Notes: generated by a model not told the origin, from the sequence alone. A stretch of DNA of 64,000 nucleotides from Gymnorhina tibicen (GCA_013399875.1 VXAZ01008017.1:361161-425160), one strand, 5' to 3'; shown: positions 13,106 to 26,120, counted from the stretch's first letter. Made by a program: numbers and translations.

Positions 13106-14295
13106 TAGAATCATAGAATCATTTAGGTTGGAAAAGACACTTCAGGTCACTGAGTCCAGCTGTTAACCTGACTGTGCCAGGTCCACCACTGATCCATGTC
13201 TACACATCTTTTGAACACGTCCAGGCATGATGACTCAACTACTCCCCTGGGCACTCTTCTCCAATATCTGACCACCCCTCCAGTGAAGAAAATTTTCCCA
13301 ATACCTTATCTAAACCTCCTTTAGCACAGCTTAAGGCCTTTTCCTCTTGCCCTATTGCTTGTTACCTGGGAGAATTGAATGACCCCTGCTTGGCTACATC
13401 TTCCTTTCAGGCTCCTTTGCGCTGCCCTGATCCTCCTTTTTTCCAAGGCTAAACAACCGCAGCTCCCTCAGCCGCTCCTCATGGGATTTGTGCTCCAGAG
13501 CCTTCACGACCTCTGTTGCGCTGCTCTGGACACGCTCCAGCACCTCAGTGTCTGATCTGCAATGAGGGGCCAGAACTGAACACAGCACTCAAGGTGTAGC
13601 CTCACCAGTGCCCAGTACAGGGGGACAATCCCTGCTCTGGTCCTGCTGGCCACACTATTGTTGGTACAGGCCAGGATGCCATTGGCCTTCTTGGCCACCT
13701 GGGCACACCCTGGCTCATGTTCAGCTGCTGTCACCAGCACCCCAAGGCCCTTTTCTGTTGGACTCCTTTCCAGCCACTCTGCCCCAGCCTGTAGCACTTG
13801 ATGGAGCTGTTGTAACCCACGTGCAGAATCTGGTACTTGGCATGTTGAACCTCACATCACTGTGATGCCCATTGATCCAGCCTGTCCAGACCCCTCTGAA
13901 GAGCCTTTCTACCCTCAGGCAGATCAACACTCCTGCCCAACTCAGTGTTGTCTGCAAACTTACAGAGGGTATACTCAATCCTCTCATCCAGATCATCAAT
14001 AAAAATCTTAAAAAGAACTGGCATCATTACTGAGCCCTGGGATACATCTCTTGTGACCAGCCACTGGTTGGATGTAACTCCATTTACCACCACTCTGTGA
14101 GCCTGGCCACCAACCCAGTTGTTTTAACCAGCAGAGAGAGCAGTTTGTCAAGCCATGGGCTGCCAGCTTCTCCAGGAAAATGCTGTGGGAGACAGTATCA
14201 AAGGCTTCAGTAAAGTCCAGGTAGCCTACATCCACAGCCTTTCCCTCATCCACTAAGCAGGTCACCTTCTCGTAGGAGGTGATCAAGTAACCAAA
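13106..14295 (-). mobile_element. CR1 LINE, 5'-truncated, RT domain and 3' tail
   Basis: Minus-oriented CR1 copy. The plus strand starts with the inverted 3' tail (TAGAATCATAGAATCATTTAGG). The minus strand encodes, from about 14290 down, LVDEGKAVDVGYLDFTEAFDT (the YLDFSKAFDTV palm motif of CR1 RT), then [22 protein letters not shown], then the catalytic block reading [10 protein letters not shown] where intact elements have FADDTKLG. Next come KANGILACTNNSVASRTRAGI and ALVRLHLECCVQFW. The catalytic FADD-to-FADN change, frame breaks and stops show it is inactive. It belongs to a different subfamily from the copy at 9.4 kb, judging by its 3' tip (GGTTGGAAAAGAC). Confidence 0.94.
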
Positions 14296-15949
14296 GCAAT
14301 TGCACTGCAACACCAACAAGTACACATTCTTCAATCTCTGCGTAAGGCAAATCTTTAGGCAGGCTCTCAGCAATTGCTAGCACAGCACTGCATTGTGCAG
14401 GGTGCTGAAAAGTGCACAGAAGCTGTGCCAGCTCTTATCTACCCTTAAAACCAAATGAGAGCTGGGGGGAAAGGGGGAGGCAGTGCCTTACAACCAGCTG
14501 CCTAAGGAAAGATTGTTGCCAGTTTCTACTCTAAAGTAGCCAAGAATACCAACACACCTAATGCGCTGTGGTTACACAGAACATAAACACACAGATTAGG
14601 TACAGTACATTCAGGACTGGAAGAATCAGTAAGCACATTTTCAAGAGTGCATAGAGCACATTACATGACCACAGAGAAAGTAGTTTTTATAGCTTTAGCC
14701 CATTCTGCCGGTGTCAAAAGTAAAAAAAGAAACTCTTTAGCTCCCTACAGGCTAGATAAGAGGGAGACAAATCAACACCATTCTACAAACACACTCTTTT
14801 ACAGTAAAACATGTGAGCAAATGCTTAGGCACATATTTCAACTCTCCCAATACCAAGAACATCCAAATACATAACTAAAGACAGCCTTTACCTAGCACCC
14901 AATGAACTTGGAGAAAGAAACTTCCGGCTGCTTTTAACGGTTTAAGGATCAATTCCTAGACTTAGAATATGATTTTCACCTCCCTGTTTTCTCTAACTGT
15001 GGGAAGGGAAGAATGCAGGAAAGAGATGTAATACAATAAAACATAAAATAATTAAGAGAACATTTTTACAATCCTGTTTTATTTTCTCCCAATAAATTAA
15101 TTATTACACACTGATCTTTAAGAGCAAAAGAGATTTGAATAATTGTGTTCAATTTTGATTTTTCTGAATCAGTTTTGAAATGGCTATAAGGAAAAAACCC
15201 AATAGATTATGGATAGGAAAAAATATTTGGGTGGAGAAAGAGATGTGACAAATTAAGTGTTATTTATGTTCTGGAAGAGTCAGAGTAACAACTACATTAG
15301 GCATTCATGAGAACATGTATTCTCTGCTTTGAAGATGGAAGAATTTTGAGACACAATTTAATGAACTTCATTACAAAGCATCTCCACCATAATAAACCAT
15401 GAGATAAACATCCTATAAATTTACATTGCTACATAAAAAAGCCCAGTGGGTGCTACAGTATACATTCACAAATTTCAAAAACACCAATGCTCCTTATGTT
15501 AGGTTCACTTTAAGAAGAATTTCTGTGGTTTTAACTTTGATCTAAGCCCTCCTCACCTTACATTATCCAAATGTTACTGTCAAATCATCTACATAGATAC
15601 TTGACTAACGAAACAGAAGAACAAACCCTCTGTTTCTTCACCTTAAGCAATATCCTTTCAGAAGCAACATGAAACAAGTATATTTACATTTCCTTAGGGA
15701 GAGATAACAACATCAACATCAAGTTTTCCTAAAGCAACAGCATGTACCATAGCTTAGTTTTTAAGAGGCAGCATTAAAGAGAAAAGGGGCCGGGAGGAGG
15801 GGGAAGAGGATAGCCCAAAACCCTCTGATCACCTAAGCAGGGTATTGGAAAGATTGCTACTTTACACAAGACACTTTATGGTACTAACAGGTAAGTTTAC
15901 TATTTAAAGACTTTCCTGCTGTCGGACTCTATTCGGCAAAGTCAGAGTC
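14296..15949. other. AT-rich stretch downstream of the CpG island on the minus strand
   Basis: No exon or repeat family recognised. It ends in a purine-rich patch around 15780-15810 that precedes the rise in GC and CpG. If the minus-strand donor at 16623 is real, this is the 5' part of intron 1. Confidence 0.45.
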
Positions 15950-16236
15950 TTGGGCAGAAATGTCCCAGTCCAGCCCCGCTCTCCCTACAGCGCTCAGCCG
16001 GACCTCCACGGGGATGGGCTGCACGCACCTGGAAAAGCCCGTTCAGCCGCAGCAGAGTTCAATCCCGGAATAGCCAGCGCCTCAGGTATGCAGTAATCTA
16101 CCTCCCACCATTCTCCCACATGCTGTGGGGTGCTCTTTTTCCTTAAAATGCTGCGATCCTACAATTAAGAGACTTAAAAGTTCGTGGAAGTTCACAGAAA
16201 AATCTCCCCCCTCCCAAAACGAAGACATACAGACAG

Positions 16237-16276
16237 AAAGACCGACACACACACACACGCACACGCACAGAGCACG
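16237..16276. repeat. Short CA-type microsatellite at island edge
   Basis: Interrupted CA repeat (CACACACAC with CACG interruptions) at the left shoulder of the CpG island. The CACG steps look like CA units that gained CpG, or remnants of an older CG-containing repeat. Confidence 0.75.
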
Positions 16277-16623
16277 GGAACGAGACACGTTTTCCGTCGG
16301 TCCTTCAGGCCTCGGGTGCCGGCGGGGCTCCCAGCAGGGACAGGGACCCGCTGCTCCCGGCGCGGCTCAGCACTTGACCCAGCCCCGCTCGGAGACCCCG
16401 CCGGCCTCCACCCTGCGCCGCCCGCCTTTCCCCCCAGCCCTTCTCCCTGAGACCGAACTGAAGAGCCCTAAAACCACAATCAGACAAACCAGAGATCCCG
16501 CGCCGCAGTCCCCGGACTCGCCGCGCNCCTCGCCGCCGGCGCCCCGCCGAGCACCCCGAGGCCGGAGCGGGGAACCGAGCTGCCGCCCCGGCGCTCCCGG
16601 CCGGCACTGCCGCGCTCCCTTAC

Positions 16624-16950
16624 CTCCCCCGGCAGATGACGGCGGGGGGCGGGGGCGNNNNNNNNNNNNNNNGTAACCGGAGGCGGTGCCGCGGGACGGC
16701 TCCTCCCGCCATCGGCTCCTCCCTCCCGCCAGTCCCGGGGGCGAGGCGGCGGGACCGCCCGGTGGGCATCCGGCGAGCCCGCCCGCTCGTCCTCGCGGCC
16801 CCTCCCGCCCCTCCGGCCGCTTCCCCTCGTCCTGCGGATGAGGGCGCTCTGGGAGCTTGTTTGCGGCACCGGCCGGCTGAGCGGCTGGGCTTGGTGGTCC
16901 CGGCTCTGCAGGAGACACGACTGCGATGGGCTGTGGAGGGCTGCGTGCCG
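16624..16950 (-). other. Candidate first exon, minus strand (mostly 5' UTR)
   Basis: Inference from one splice signal. Reading the minus strand, GGGGGAG/GTAAGG gives a near-consensus donor, so an exon would end at 16624. The transcription start is not visible and the upper boundary is a guess within the CpG core. Two ATGs lie in one open frame (starting MPTGRSRRL and, further on, MAGGAVPRHRL). The frame crosses the 15-base gap and would leave the exon in phase 2 through the donor, so a short coding start is possible. I do not recognise the peptide. Without the gap sequence neither the frame nor the start can be trusted. Confidence 0.35.
16658..16672. other. Assembly gap (15 N) inside the CpG core
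   Basis: Fifteen unknown bases directly after a G-rich run (GGCGGGGGGCGGGGGCG). A single N also stands at 16527. The gap length need not be the true length; gaps at GC-rich first exons are a known failing of short-read bird assemblies. Confidence 0.98.
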
Positions 16951-17041
16951 CTCTGATGTGCGAGGCCGTGGTGGTGCACGGGGGAGTGACAGCACCTGTT
17001 GGCCCGTTTGTGGCAGCGGAGCTCTGGCTCTACTGCTCACA

Positions 17042-17262
17042 CTAAGAAATTTCTTCTTAACTGAATTGACTCTCTTTCCATTTGTACCCATTACTCTCTC
17101 TCTTGTCACTCCTCTTTGTCTTCCTGACAGAGAGTTCTTCTCCGGCTTCCCTGTGGGCCTCCTTCAGATACTGGAAGGTTGCTATGAGATCTCTATACAA
17201 CCTTCTCTTCTGCAGGCTGAACAGCTCCAGCTTTCTCAGCCTGTCTTAGCTCCTGTTCTCAG
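17042..17262 (-). mobile_element. CR1 fragment, minus orientation
   Basis: The plus strand shows the inverted CR1 3' region: a diverged AAGAAATTTCTTCTTAACTG opening, then GGCCTCCTTCAGATACTGGAAGG, then CTTCTCTTCTGCAGGCTGAACAGC and CTCAGCCTGTCTTAGC. These are the hallmarks of the segment encoding the end of ORF2. The 3' tail itself is missing, so this is a fragment. It sits just outside the CpG island. Confidence 0.85.
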
Positions 17263-18974
17263 CCCCTGTTCAGGGCTGAGCTGTCGGCCTGGACCAGAGG
17301 GTCACCTTCCTTGCCTCTCATTTTGTTTCTCCTCATTCATCACATATGAGCTCTGAGTTCTGTTTCTCACATAAAACTACTTTTGGGCTGGCCACCACGT
17401 GCACCCTGAGCAGGATCACACAAGAATAGCCACTGGCAGCATTCACCTAGTCATTCCCATCCATGCTGAGAAGGCAAAAAATCCAGGTTGTTAATTCCCC
17501 CAACATGTACTTTCCCCGTTTAAGTTTTTCAGGCCTCAGGGAAAAATTGAGGGGGAAGAATTGAGGAGGAGGACAGTGAGGAAGGCTATAAATCAGTGTA
17601 AATGAATGACTGTGGAAAGGAAGCTGTGAAAACAAATGTGCAAAGATTTCCTTCTGAAGAAAATGGGAGGTTGCTGGGACTTCATCTGCAACACTGCTGC
17701 ACGCAAGGGAATGTCTCTCCTACAGGGCCCTGGGCTCTTCTAAGGGAGCTGATTGCTGGGGCTGTATCCCTGCTGTGTGAAGCAAGGCTGCACAGTTGAC
17801 TGCCTGCTCACTACTTGAGAATGGTTAAGAACCCTAAGTAGCTGCTCAAGACCTTTTTGTTCCTGGTAGAACAGACTACTCCCAAGCTACACAACGTGAG
17901 TGCATAATAGTGCATTTATAGCTGTAATTGCTGATATCGGACAGGCTGACTCATGCACATTGAATTCCAAGTGCAGAAGGAACTATTGTATGCCTGCGCG
18001 TGTTAAAGAGAGAAGAAATAACATAGCTTTTCAATGTTCTGCTTCCCTTTTTCTTCTGTTTTGTTCAAGGTTCTTAGTTCACTCTGGTTTTTATCTTCCA
18101 TGGTATTTATAAAACTTCATCACATGTTTACTCAAACCTATGTGCAGTAGTCACACCACTTAAAGACAGTGGCTGCCCTAGGTCAGAGCTGCAAGAGAGA
18201 TTCCTGGTAAACTAGCTTCATCCACTGATGCTTCAATTTCTGCTTTTCACAGCAGTAGGAGTAGAGTGGCTCATATACACTGCAGTCAGATGTGCCATCT
18301 GGCTCAGCTCTGAATCTTTAAAGTGGATGGCATTTTTTTAATGTATTCAAAATCTGCAGCTTTAACTAGCTTCTGGTTATATGTGTATTTTCAAGATAGG
18401 AAAATGGAAGATGAGAATAATCTAATACTATCAGGTCTTCTCAAAATTTCCTTTCAGATTTTTAAAGTGAACAGCTTTATATTTCACGTCAATGGGCAAG
18501 ACTAAACTGTCTTACAGAACCATTGCAAAGGAAGTTTTAAGAACTGCAGATAGCAGTGACACTGGTTGTATGTGATGAACAGGCAATACTGAGTCCCAGG
18601 CCCTGTTCCAAGACTAGGCGGAACCCCTGACTACCCTACTTTCGAAAAAGCATCCTAAAGTAAGAGAAAGTTTCTTTTTTCTTCTTTGTGCTGAACCAAA
18701 CAGGTACCTGAATGCCTTTTTTCCACTCCTGCATACACTCTCTAAGAGTGCTATATGATTTAAGTAAACTCCCAGTAAATGAAAAGCTGTGAATCTCAGT
18801 GACCAGGTTTTTCCCGTCACACTGCCAGGGTCTCCTCACAGCACTCTGGGGTCTTCCAGCTACATGCAGGTATATGAAAACCAGACAGATAGGACAGGAG
18901 TTGCCACTAGTTGTGGTATTAGATTGCTTGTTACAATCTAATTTTCTGCAATTATCATTTTGGTAGATTGCCCT
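17263..18974. other. Non-coding stretch, nothing recognised
   Basis: GC falls back to background right of the CR1 fragment. No repeat family or gene is recognisable. If the CpG island works leftward, this is upstream intergenic sequence. Confidence 0.45.
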
Positions 18975-19530
18975 TGTCATGGTTCATCTCCAGCTGGTAA
19001 CCAAGCACCACACAGCCACTCACTCACTCCCCCTCAGAGTGGGAAAGGGGATGGAACCGGAAAAGTAAAATTAAGAAAACTCATGAGCTGAGATAAGGAC
19101 AGTTTAATAGGTAAAGCCAAAGCTGTGCACACAAGCAAAGGAAGACAAGAAATTCACTCATTTGCCATGCGCAGGCAAGTGTTAAGCCATCCCAGAAAAA
19201 CAGGGCTCCATCAGGTGTAACATTGACTTGGGAAAACAAACACCATGACACTCAACATCCCAGGTCCTTCCTCCTTCTTCCCCCAGCTTTACATGCCAAG
19301 CATGACACCATGGTGTATTGAATCCCTTGGGTCAGTGGTCCCAAATATGTCCCCTCCCAACTTCTTGTGCACCTTGTTGGTGGAGTCCTGTGAGGAGCAA
19401 GAAAGGCCTTGATGCCATCTAAACACTGCTCAGCAGTAACAAAAACATCCCCCAGTTATCAACATTTGTTTCCAGCACAAATCTAACTACTGTAAAGAAC
19501 AGTAACCCTTCCCCAGCCAAAATTCCACGC
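18975..19530 (-). mobile_element. Degenerate ERV solo LTR
   Basis: The plus strand opens TGTCATGGTTCATCTCC and continues with AAGCACCACACAGCCACTCAC, the inverted 3' end of a common neoavian LTR family. A GAGATAAGGACAGTTTAATAGG block is the reverse complement of the conserved TATTAAACTGTYCTTATCTC poly(A) region. Further on, CCAACTTCTTGTGC, CTAAACACTGCTCAGCAGTAAC and TTATCAACAT match the same family. The far end (CCCAGCCAAAATTCCACG) has lost the expected ACCAGGACA terminus, so the right boundary is approximate. No internal retroviral region adjoins it, hence a solo LTR. Its ends are too eroded to judge a target-site duplication. Confidence 0.8.
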
Positions 19531-22454
19531 TGAGTTCTATGTTACGCTGCTTATACCACACAAGCTAGCGAGGTAACTTCAGAAAGTCTGGAGTTTTGGG
19601 AGTAGTCTAACATATTTTTCTTCTTTGTATAATCTCTGTTTGATGGGATTGATGATGATGTTTATATAGAAGACATTTATGACATGTCACAGCAATGTTT
19701 TTATTCCACAAAATATCTGAGATGGGAAAAGTACTATTATTTATTTTCATAAATGGGTGACTGAAGACATGTATTGACAATATACTGAAGTCAGTGTTGA
19801 GACTCACAGTTCCAGATCAAAAACGCTGTGGCAGAGTGATGATCTGGTATAAATACGTTTTTCTGGTTGAGATTCTTTCAGACATTTTATAGGAAATAGC
19901 TTTATGCTGATGAGTTTTTTACCTTTTTTACCTGCACAACCTACATTCTCGATGGTGTGGGAAGAAGGGTAATTGTATGTCATGCCTAAGCCAGAACAAG
20001 TTTATGCTGCCAGGAGACCTAGTGGTGCACAGCCCTGGGATGAATTTTGATGAAACTCTCACTAGCTGCAGCTGGATCATTTTGCCATTGCAGAATATTT
20101 AACATTTTTCTTGAGTCTTCACTTTGTCAAAACTTTTGCATAAAGATGTCAGTACAGAGTGTTCAGTCACTGCAGGATGCTAGAGTTCTAGTTGTCTCTA
20201 CCAGAGGAGCGAGAGCAGATAATCCAAGTAAATTTTTTGTCTTGAAATCCGTGAACCAGTGCAGATCTGAGCTACTAACTGTGGAAGTTCAGAGTACAGA
20301 GTCCAGCATAGGCACAGATAATATTTGAGGCCCACATTAGTAATTCCATTTTAACTTTCCTTTGGTTTTACATATCCAGTAAGCATGGACTAATTTTTGA
20401 AGGAAAGTTGGAAAGTTACACATGGGAAGATCTACTTTCTTCAGCCTTTAAAAAAAAAAATCAGAAAGGATTTCTAGAGATTTTCAAATGCAGTAAGAGC
20501 TGCCGCTTAGAGTCTTCTGAGTGGCAATGGGTAATGAAACCTTTTAGCATCAAAAGCCTCTCTCCAGAGTATGACTTATGCAGGAGGTAAAACTTAACAT
20601 GCTCTTTCAAGACAGGCAATTCTGTGATATGTTAATTTGGAGAGGCTTTTTTTTCCCCTACAAATGTATAGAACTACAAAGAGTTCTATTCTCTTAATTA
20701 AAATAAGCAATTTTCTTTACTATGTTCCTTTCTCACCATGAGCAAGCAAGATTATATTAAAAACCAGAACCAGACTGTTTTCCACACCTACTGTTTTGAT
20801 CAGCTTATGAAAATAATAAAAGGGTATCTATTAAAATAATATTTAGAGTGTTAATTAAAGATACATTTTACAGGAGATCAAAATGTATTGGTTTCTTATA
20901 TTTGTCTGAATATCCAAGGATATTTTCTCCTTTCTGTCTAGTAATTACAGATTTATATTTTTACATACTATCAAGGAGATGTGAGCTATATCATATCAGA
21001 ATGTCAGCACTAAGCCTGAATTTTTTTGCTTGCTGAAAACAAAGGCAGGACACAAGGCCTTATAAAAGGGTCCTGAATGTTTTTAAGAAAACACACCTTA
21101 TTTGATAGGGATTACCTGGGTTTCTGTTGACTACTTTCAGATGATCATGAATCTTTGGTATCAAAGAACTGATTGCTTGTGTCATCCTACCCTCTCCCCC
21201 TTTTATTTTTCATTTGCTTTTTTTTTACTACACAAGAAATGTAGATAACTGAGCAGAACTAGGCACTCAGTTTTGCTCTACAATTCTGAGGGCTCTTCAT
21301 ACATCTACTCATGTGAGCCACAGTCATTTAGACAAGCTTTGTCTACAAGCTGACAAATCTATCATCCTGATCTCTTCCATTGAACAAAACTATCATCCTT
21401 GTACCGTTGACATTATTATTCTAAACAGAATAGGTGTGCTTTTCTGAAACCAGTGAAAGACAGGAAACTGTTTCCTCCCTGAACCACTTTCTTCATCTTT
21501 CAGTCCAGCTAAGATTACAAATAGATTCAGTATTTCTGGATTCCTCACCCATGACTCCATCCTTTCAGCCACCCGCATATCCCCGCATTTTTGCTACTTA
21601 ATGAACAGTTCTGCAATAAGCTGTATTTTTTCAATTGTTCTTGTAACTGTGAGACTGCAGAGCAAACAAACAACTTGCAGACAGGACTTCCAGTCTGAGT
21701 GTTGCCATTGTTTCCTCTTTTCTTGAAGAAAATTACATAATCTAAGACAGGTTCACAAAGGAAATTATATGTAAGAAAAAAGAGGTTTTAAAAACTTTCT
21801 GAAGGTGAAAGAGAGAGAAGCATCTGGATGAGTTAAAATTCCAGCACTGCCAAACAGAAAACATGCAAAGTTCTGGCAGTTAATTAGTTGCGTTTTGCCA
21901 GATGTTTGCTTGAAAACTGAGTAGTGTTGAGCTCTCCTAGCTGCCAAAATCTAGATGACATCAATTCTGTTTCCCAGCTTAGGGCATGCACCTGAAGTGA
22001 TCTAATCTCTAGGAATTCCTGTGGAATAACAGTAATGGAGAAATTCTAAACCAGTCTTTCCTTTCCTGCTAATTTTATTGCTTAGCAGATATAGATGCAA
22101 ACTGGGTTAGAGAAGGGGAAGAAATAAGTAAAATATTAGAGTAAATGTTGTCTGAATGCTTTATTGCCTAGTCTTCTAGTTTCATGCTCTTTAAAATAAC
22201 AGTGTAATGACTGTAGAAATACTGTTTTAGATAGAAGGATGATTTGAACTCACTTTTTAAAAAACCGTCAGATTTAAAGTGAGATTGCATTTATAAGATT
22301 TTACATGTTCACTAATTCTACAGTCATTAATTCACAGTAAGTTGTGTTATTTAGAGTATAAGAATTCTGCTTCATATCTGAAGTAATCTGGAAAATGAAA
22401 TTTAGAATATATGTTTGCCTCTTTAAATTCTACAAAAGGTACAATGGCACAACA
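19531..22454. other. AT-rich non-coding stretch
   Basis: No repeat family or exon recognised. Open frames are short, low in charged residues and without known motifs. Confidence 0.45.
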
Positions 22455-22474
22455 CAAACAAACAAACAAACAAA
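22455..22474. repeat. (CAAA)5 microsatellite
   Basis: Five CAAA units, short and uninterrupted. Confidence 0.9.
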
Positions 22475-25400
22475 AGCAGGTGTTGGCCTGTAGCATGCAC
22501 CCTGAAGACCTTATCTGGTTTCTGTGGCTTTCTCCTTCTCAAAGCTGTGTTTTCTCTTTGAGACACTGAATAGAAGTACACTTTGGTCCGAGTACATGCT
22601 TCAAGTTTCTCTGAAAATAAACTATAAAACTCCCAGTTTACTATCTGGCAGAGCAAGACTGTCTTTCAGGGACATCTAATGCCCCTGCAAAATCTTCCAT
22701 GTAGAGAGATGCTTTCTCCCATGCTTGGGATTCTGCCATGAATTACTTGTTTCTAGTCTCTCAGTGCTGTTTTATGTTTTTCTGTTTAAAGAGTATCTCA
22801 CTTTTAGAGGAAAGTGTATTCAGGATTCATGTCAGAGAACCTAACTATGAGACGCAGTGCATTTTTAATGGGTGTTGGCACCATTTTACTGATTAAATCC
22901 TGCTCTTGAAGTGCATATGGGTGTAAAGCTGTGCTCACATATACGGCAGAGGGAAAGAAAATTCCACTTCTAAAAGTGTTCAGAAGTGGATTGCTCAGGT
23001 ACCAGTCTGGTATCTTGCTATTTCAAAACACAAAATTTCTTTTGCAATTACATGCAAGTTCTATTGAACGTATTTCAGAAATATCTTCAAAGTGTGGGTC
23101 TTTATCAGTTAACATCAAGACTAGAAAATATTGCTTTATTCCCTAGCTAAACAGAAGTTCTAAATCATGAGACATATCCTCTTCTGGATAGAGGTAGAGA
23201 CCAAGCCCACATGGATTTTTTCTTTCAGACACAGTCCTTTATAACTGCACAGGAACAAGGTTGCAGTGTATTTCTCTTTCTATTGTTATATCACATCATT
23301 ATATTGTAGAGCAAATGCTGGTACATTCTATGCCTGGGCTAAGGCTATCTCCTGTCTCTGTGGCACAGGACGGTGCTGTGCAAGTACCCTGAAAGGAACT
23401 CTGGTTCCCTCAGATACAATAGAGTCACACAGGCAACTTAATTGGCCAGACAAAGGGTGGTCCTACACAGGTAGGGTTCCAAATGTACTGTCTTCCAGCA
23501 CTGTCTGTAAATCATGATAATTAGGCATACTGTACTTGCTAACACTGCATGAGATGCTGCATTAGGCTTTGTGAGCAATCAAGAAAATGTTCTGTAGTTA
23601 ACAAGCTGCTGCTTCTAACGCTGTGGAAAATGCTAAAAACAAAGTGTTAGTGATTGTTTCCAGTCAAAAAAGAAATAAAATAACAGTAAGCATAGCAGAA
23701 CAAACAAAACCAGAGGGACATGAAACAAGTTTGTAAGAGTTCAGAATTCCTTTTCCTCCTCTGACTAAAATCCAGCATATTCAGGAGAATTTTTTTCAGT
23801 GTATGAATCTTCTTTTGACTCCATCCTTTGAAACTGTATATCTGGAAAACCTTTAATAACTGAGACAACTATCAGGATGCTTGAAAAGTTTTTGCTACTG
23901 TTCCATTACTTGGTGATCTCTGTGCATTCAGAACTTGACGTCTGAACAGAAGACTATCAAAGGTAATGGGACAAAGATGCTGAAGATAAGTCTCTATGCA
24001 AAAGTCACCAAAGAACTATGGATAAAATTTTGACTGTGTTCCTGAGTTGCACACGTAACATATTTGCTAGCTTTTATCATACTTCTGATCGGGATATCTC
24101 CTGGAAACACTGGAATATGATCCTGTTAGAATGTTAGATTATGTTTAGATTTTGCCAGAAGAAATTTTTCTCTTTAGCTCATTAGTTTTGCTGTAGATAA
24201 TGGTATCATTTTTGAATGAACAATTCTGCTGAGCTTTTCTGTGTTATCACTGTTTATTTCTATTCAGATGTTATTTATGAACAACTTTTAGAGAAAAGAA
24301 ATACTGAAATGCAGAGAAAGGTTCAAATCTTGTTTCTCTTACAGACATGACTGCAATTCATCTCTCTGTAGCATAAGATTGAAGACGAATTTGAAGAAGT
24401 GGCCAGGAAAAATTAATAGTGAGTAGGTCTTCATGTCTAAGAATTGGATGTCCTTCATCTCAAATCACCTGGCTATTAAGAAACCTGCTCCATTTATTGG
24501 AAAAAATGACGCTAGGCTCACATTTTTCTTAGTGCTCTTGCTTTCCAAACTTCATTTGAGTTCTTCATACATTAAAAGAAAACCTGTCTTCATTTGGCAT
24601 GAATTATACCATCAGGAGAAAAGAGCAACCAAGACAGTAAGAGACAAAGGATTTTTAAGAAATCTGTAAGGAACAAACCCCCTGTTTCTTTCAGCAATAG
24701 GTATGTTCAAGGTGTTAGACTTTCTTCAGTTAGACAGAACTAAAATAACAGAGCGTTCTCACTTGCTACTGGCTTGGTTATAGTAGGTAATGTCTTTTTG
24801 CTAAGATTTTCAACTTTCAAATCAGTATATCCTGTAAGTACATGTAGACTCGCAGCCAAATGAGAATTAAGGTATCCATGCATACCTCTGAGCAAGGTTA
24901 TTTTTACTGCAGAAACTCTTTTCTAACAAAGTGGCTAACAGTCACTGAGTTCTGTTGGCAAAGAAAGGGCCATTTTCTGCTTTGTACTAACATATGATGA
25001 CTTTCAGTCATCTAGAAGGTTGATTCCCATTTGTTTATATAGCCCCCCTAATTCACTGTTGGACTTCTTACAGAAATAGGCACCAACCCCAGCCATGGGA
25101 CTGCAGGAATACATTGCACAATATTTACGATCATTTAGGAGGAATATGACTGTCATTATGATAAAACAGCCAGTATTATTAACTATACTAATTCTGCGTA
25201 ATCAGTATCAATCCAAATTTTGCTCCTGAGCTGCTACTGCTTTGCTAAAGCCTGAATTCATAAAAGAGCTTTTGTACATGACTAGCTCCAAAAATACTTT
25301 TTCTGGTGGGGTGAAATCAGATTCCTATAGTGCACAAGCACAGGGAGAAGCACGCTTGAATTCTAGATTATATGTAAGTACAGTATATATACAGGGTATA

Positions 25401-25942
25401 TGTATGTATCACTTGCTTGGGTAAATCACCAAAATCTTGAATATATTACCTGTGTTTAGTGAGTTTGAGATAATATTGGGCTTTTCATCATATGTGCCTT
25501 TAGACTCTTGAAGTTTCTCTTTTGAACTGTAACCACTTCTATGAAATGAAAAATGGATTAATCTTTGTAATTGTTGCAAACAGAAGAGAAGTCTTTAAAA
25601 ACTAAACCACACTACCACTCCCACATACAGAATACTGAAGAATTAATTATCAGTATTGAAATACTTCAAAAGATGTACATAAAACCTTGAAAAACTTGTA
25701 TTACTGGGGTTTTTTTCATACTCGTCATCAATATTTCAGGTTTTGCAATTATTTTCATTTTGATTCTTTTTCTATCCTTAATGCTCATTATTTTTTCAGC
25801 TGATTCCTGTATTCTCCAAAGTTTTCCCCTGAGGGCTGTTTTTAACCATAAACAGTTATGAGGTGTTTCAGGTTTTGTTTTGACTTGTAGAAATATAGTC
25901 TCTCGAAGTTAAATGTTATGTATTCATCTACCTTTTGCCTTT
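22475..25942. other. AT-rich non-coding stretch
   Basis: Nothing recognised. The sequence is uniform in composition and I see no mobile-element termini. Confidence 0.45.
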
Positions 25943-26120
25943 TCACAGAGCCACAGAATGGGTCCTGTTGGAAGGGACCACAGGGAGACCGCTGGTCTGA
26001 CTTCCCTGCTCAAGAAGGGTCATCCTAGAGCACATGGCACAGGATTGTGTCCAGGCAGTTCGGGAATATCTCCAGTGTGGGAGACTTTACAATCTCTCTG
26101 ATCAACCTGTTCCACTTTTC
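25943..26120 (-). mobile_element. CR1 3'-end fragment, minus orientation
   Basis: Starts with the inverted tail TCACAGAGCCACAGAATGG, then TTGGAAGGGACCACAGGGAGACC, GCTCAAGAAGGGTCATCCTAGAGC and ATCTCCAGTGTGGGAGACT, ending at CTCTGATCAACCTGTTCCA. This is the last part of a CR1 copy: the end of ORF2 plus 3' UTR. A typical short, 5'-truncated insertion. Confidence 0.9.

Larger units (their letters stand above)
15950..17010. promoter_or_regulatory. CpG island, probable promoter
   Basis: The only stretch of the window with dense CpG and high GC; the core is about 16290-16960. It contains GC-box-like runs (GGCGGGGGGCGGGGGCG next to the gap), CCGCCC and CCTCCCGCC elements, a GCCGATGGCGGG minus-strand site resembling YY1, and no clear TATA box at a fixed place. 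This is the usual look of a housekeeping-type promoter in birds. A strong splice donor exists only on the minus strand inside the core (GAG/GTAAGG at 16624/16623), so transcription to the left is favoured. A plus-strand CAG/GTATGC at 16085/16086 leaves a bidirectional arrangement open. No encoded protein can be named. Long open frames here are a by-product of low stop-codon density at high GC. Confidence 0.8.

Noticed and set aside
16125..17109. Several overlapping open frames of 100-209 codons on both strands in the CpG island
   Set aside because: High GC lowers stop density, the peptides are Pro/Arg/Gly/Ala-rich without domains, and they cross the N gap. Only the donor-bounded first-exon idea is kept.
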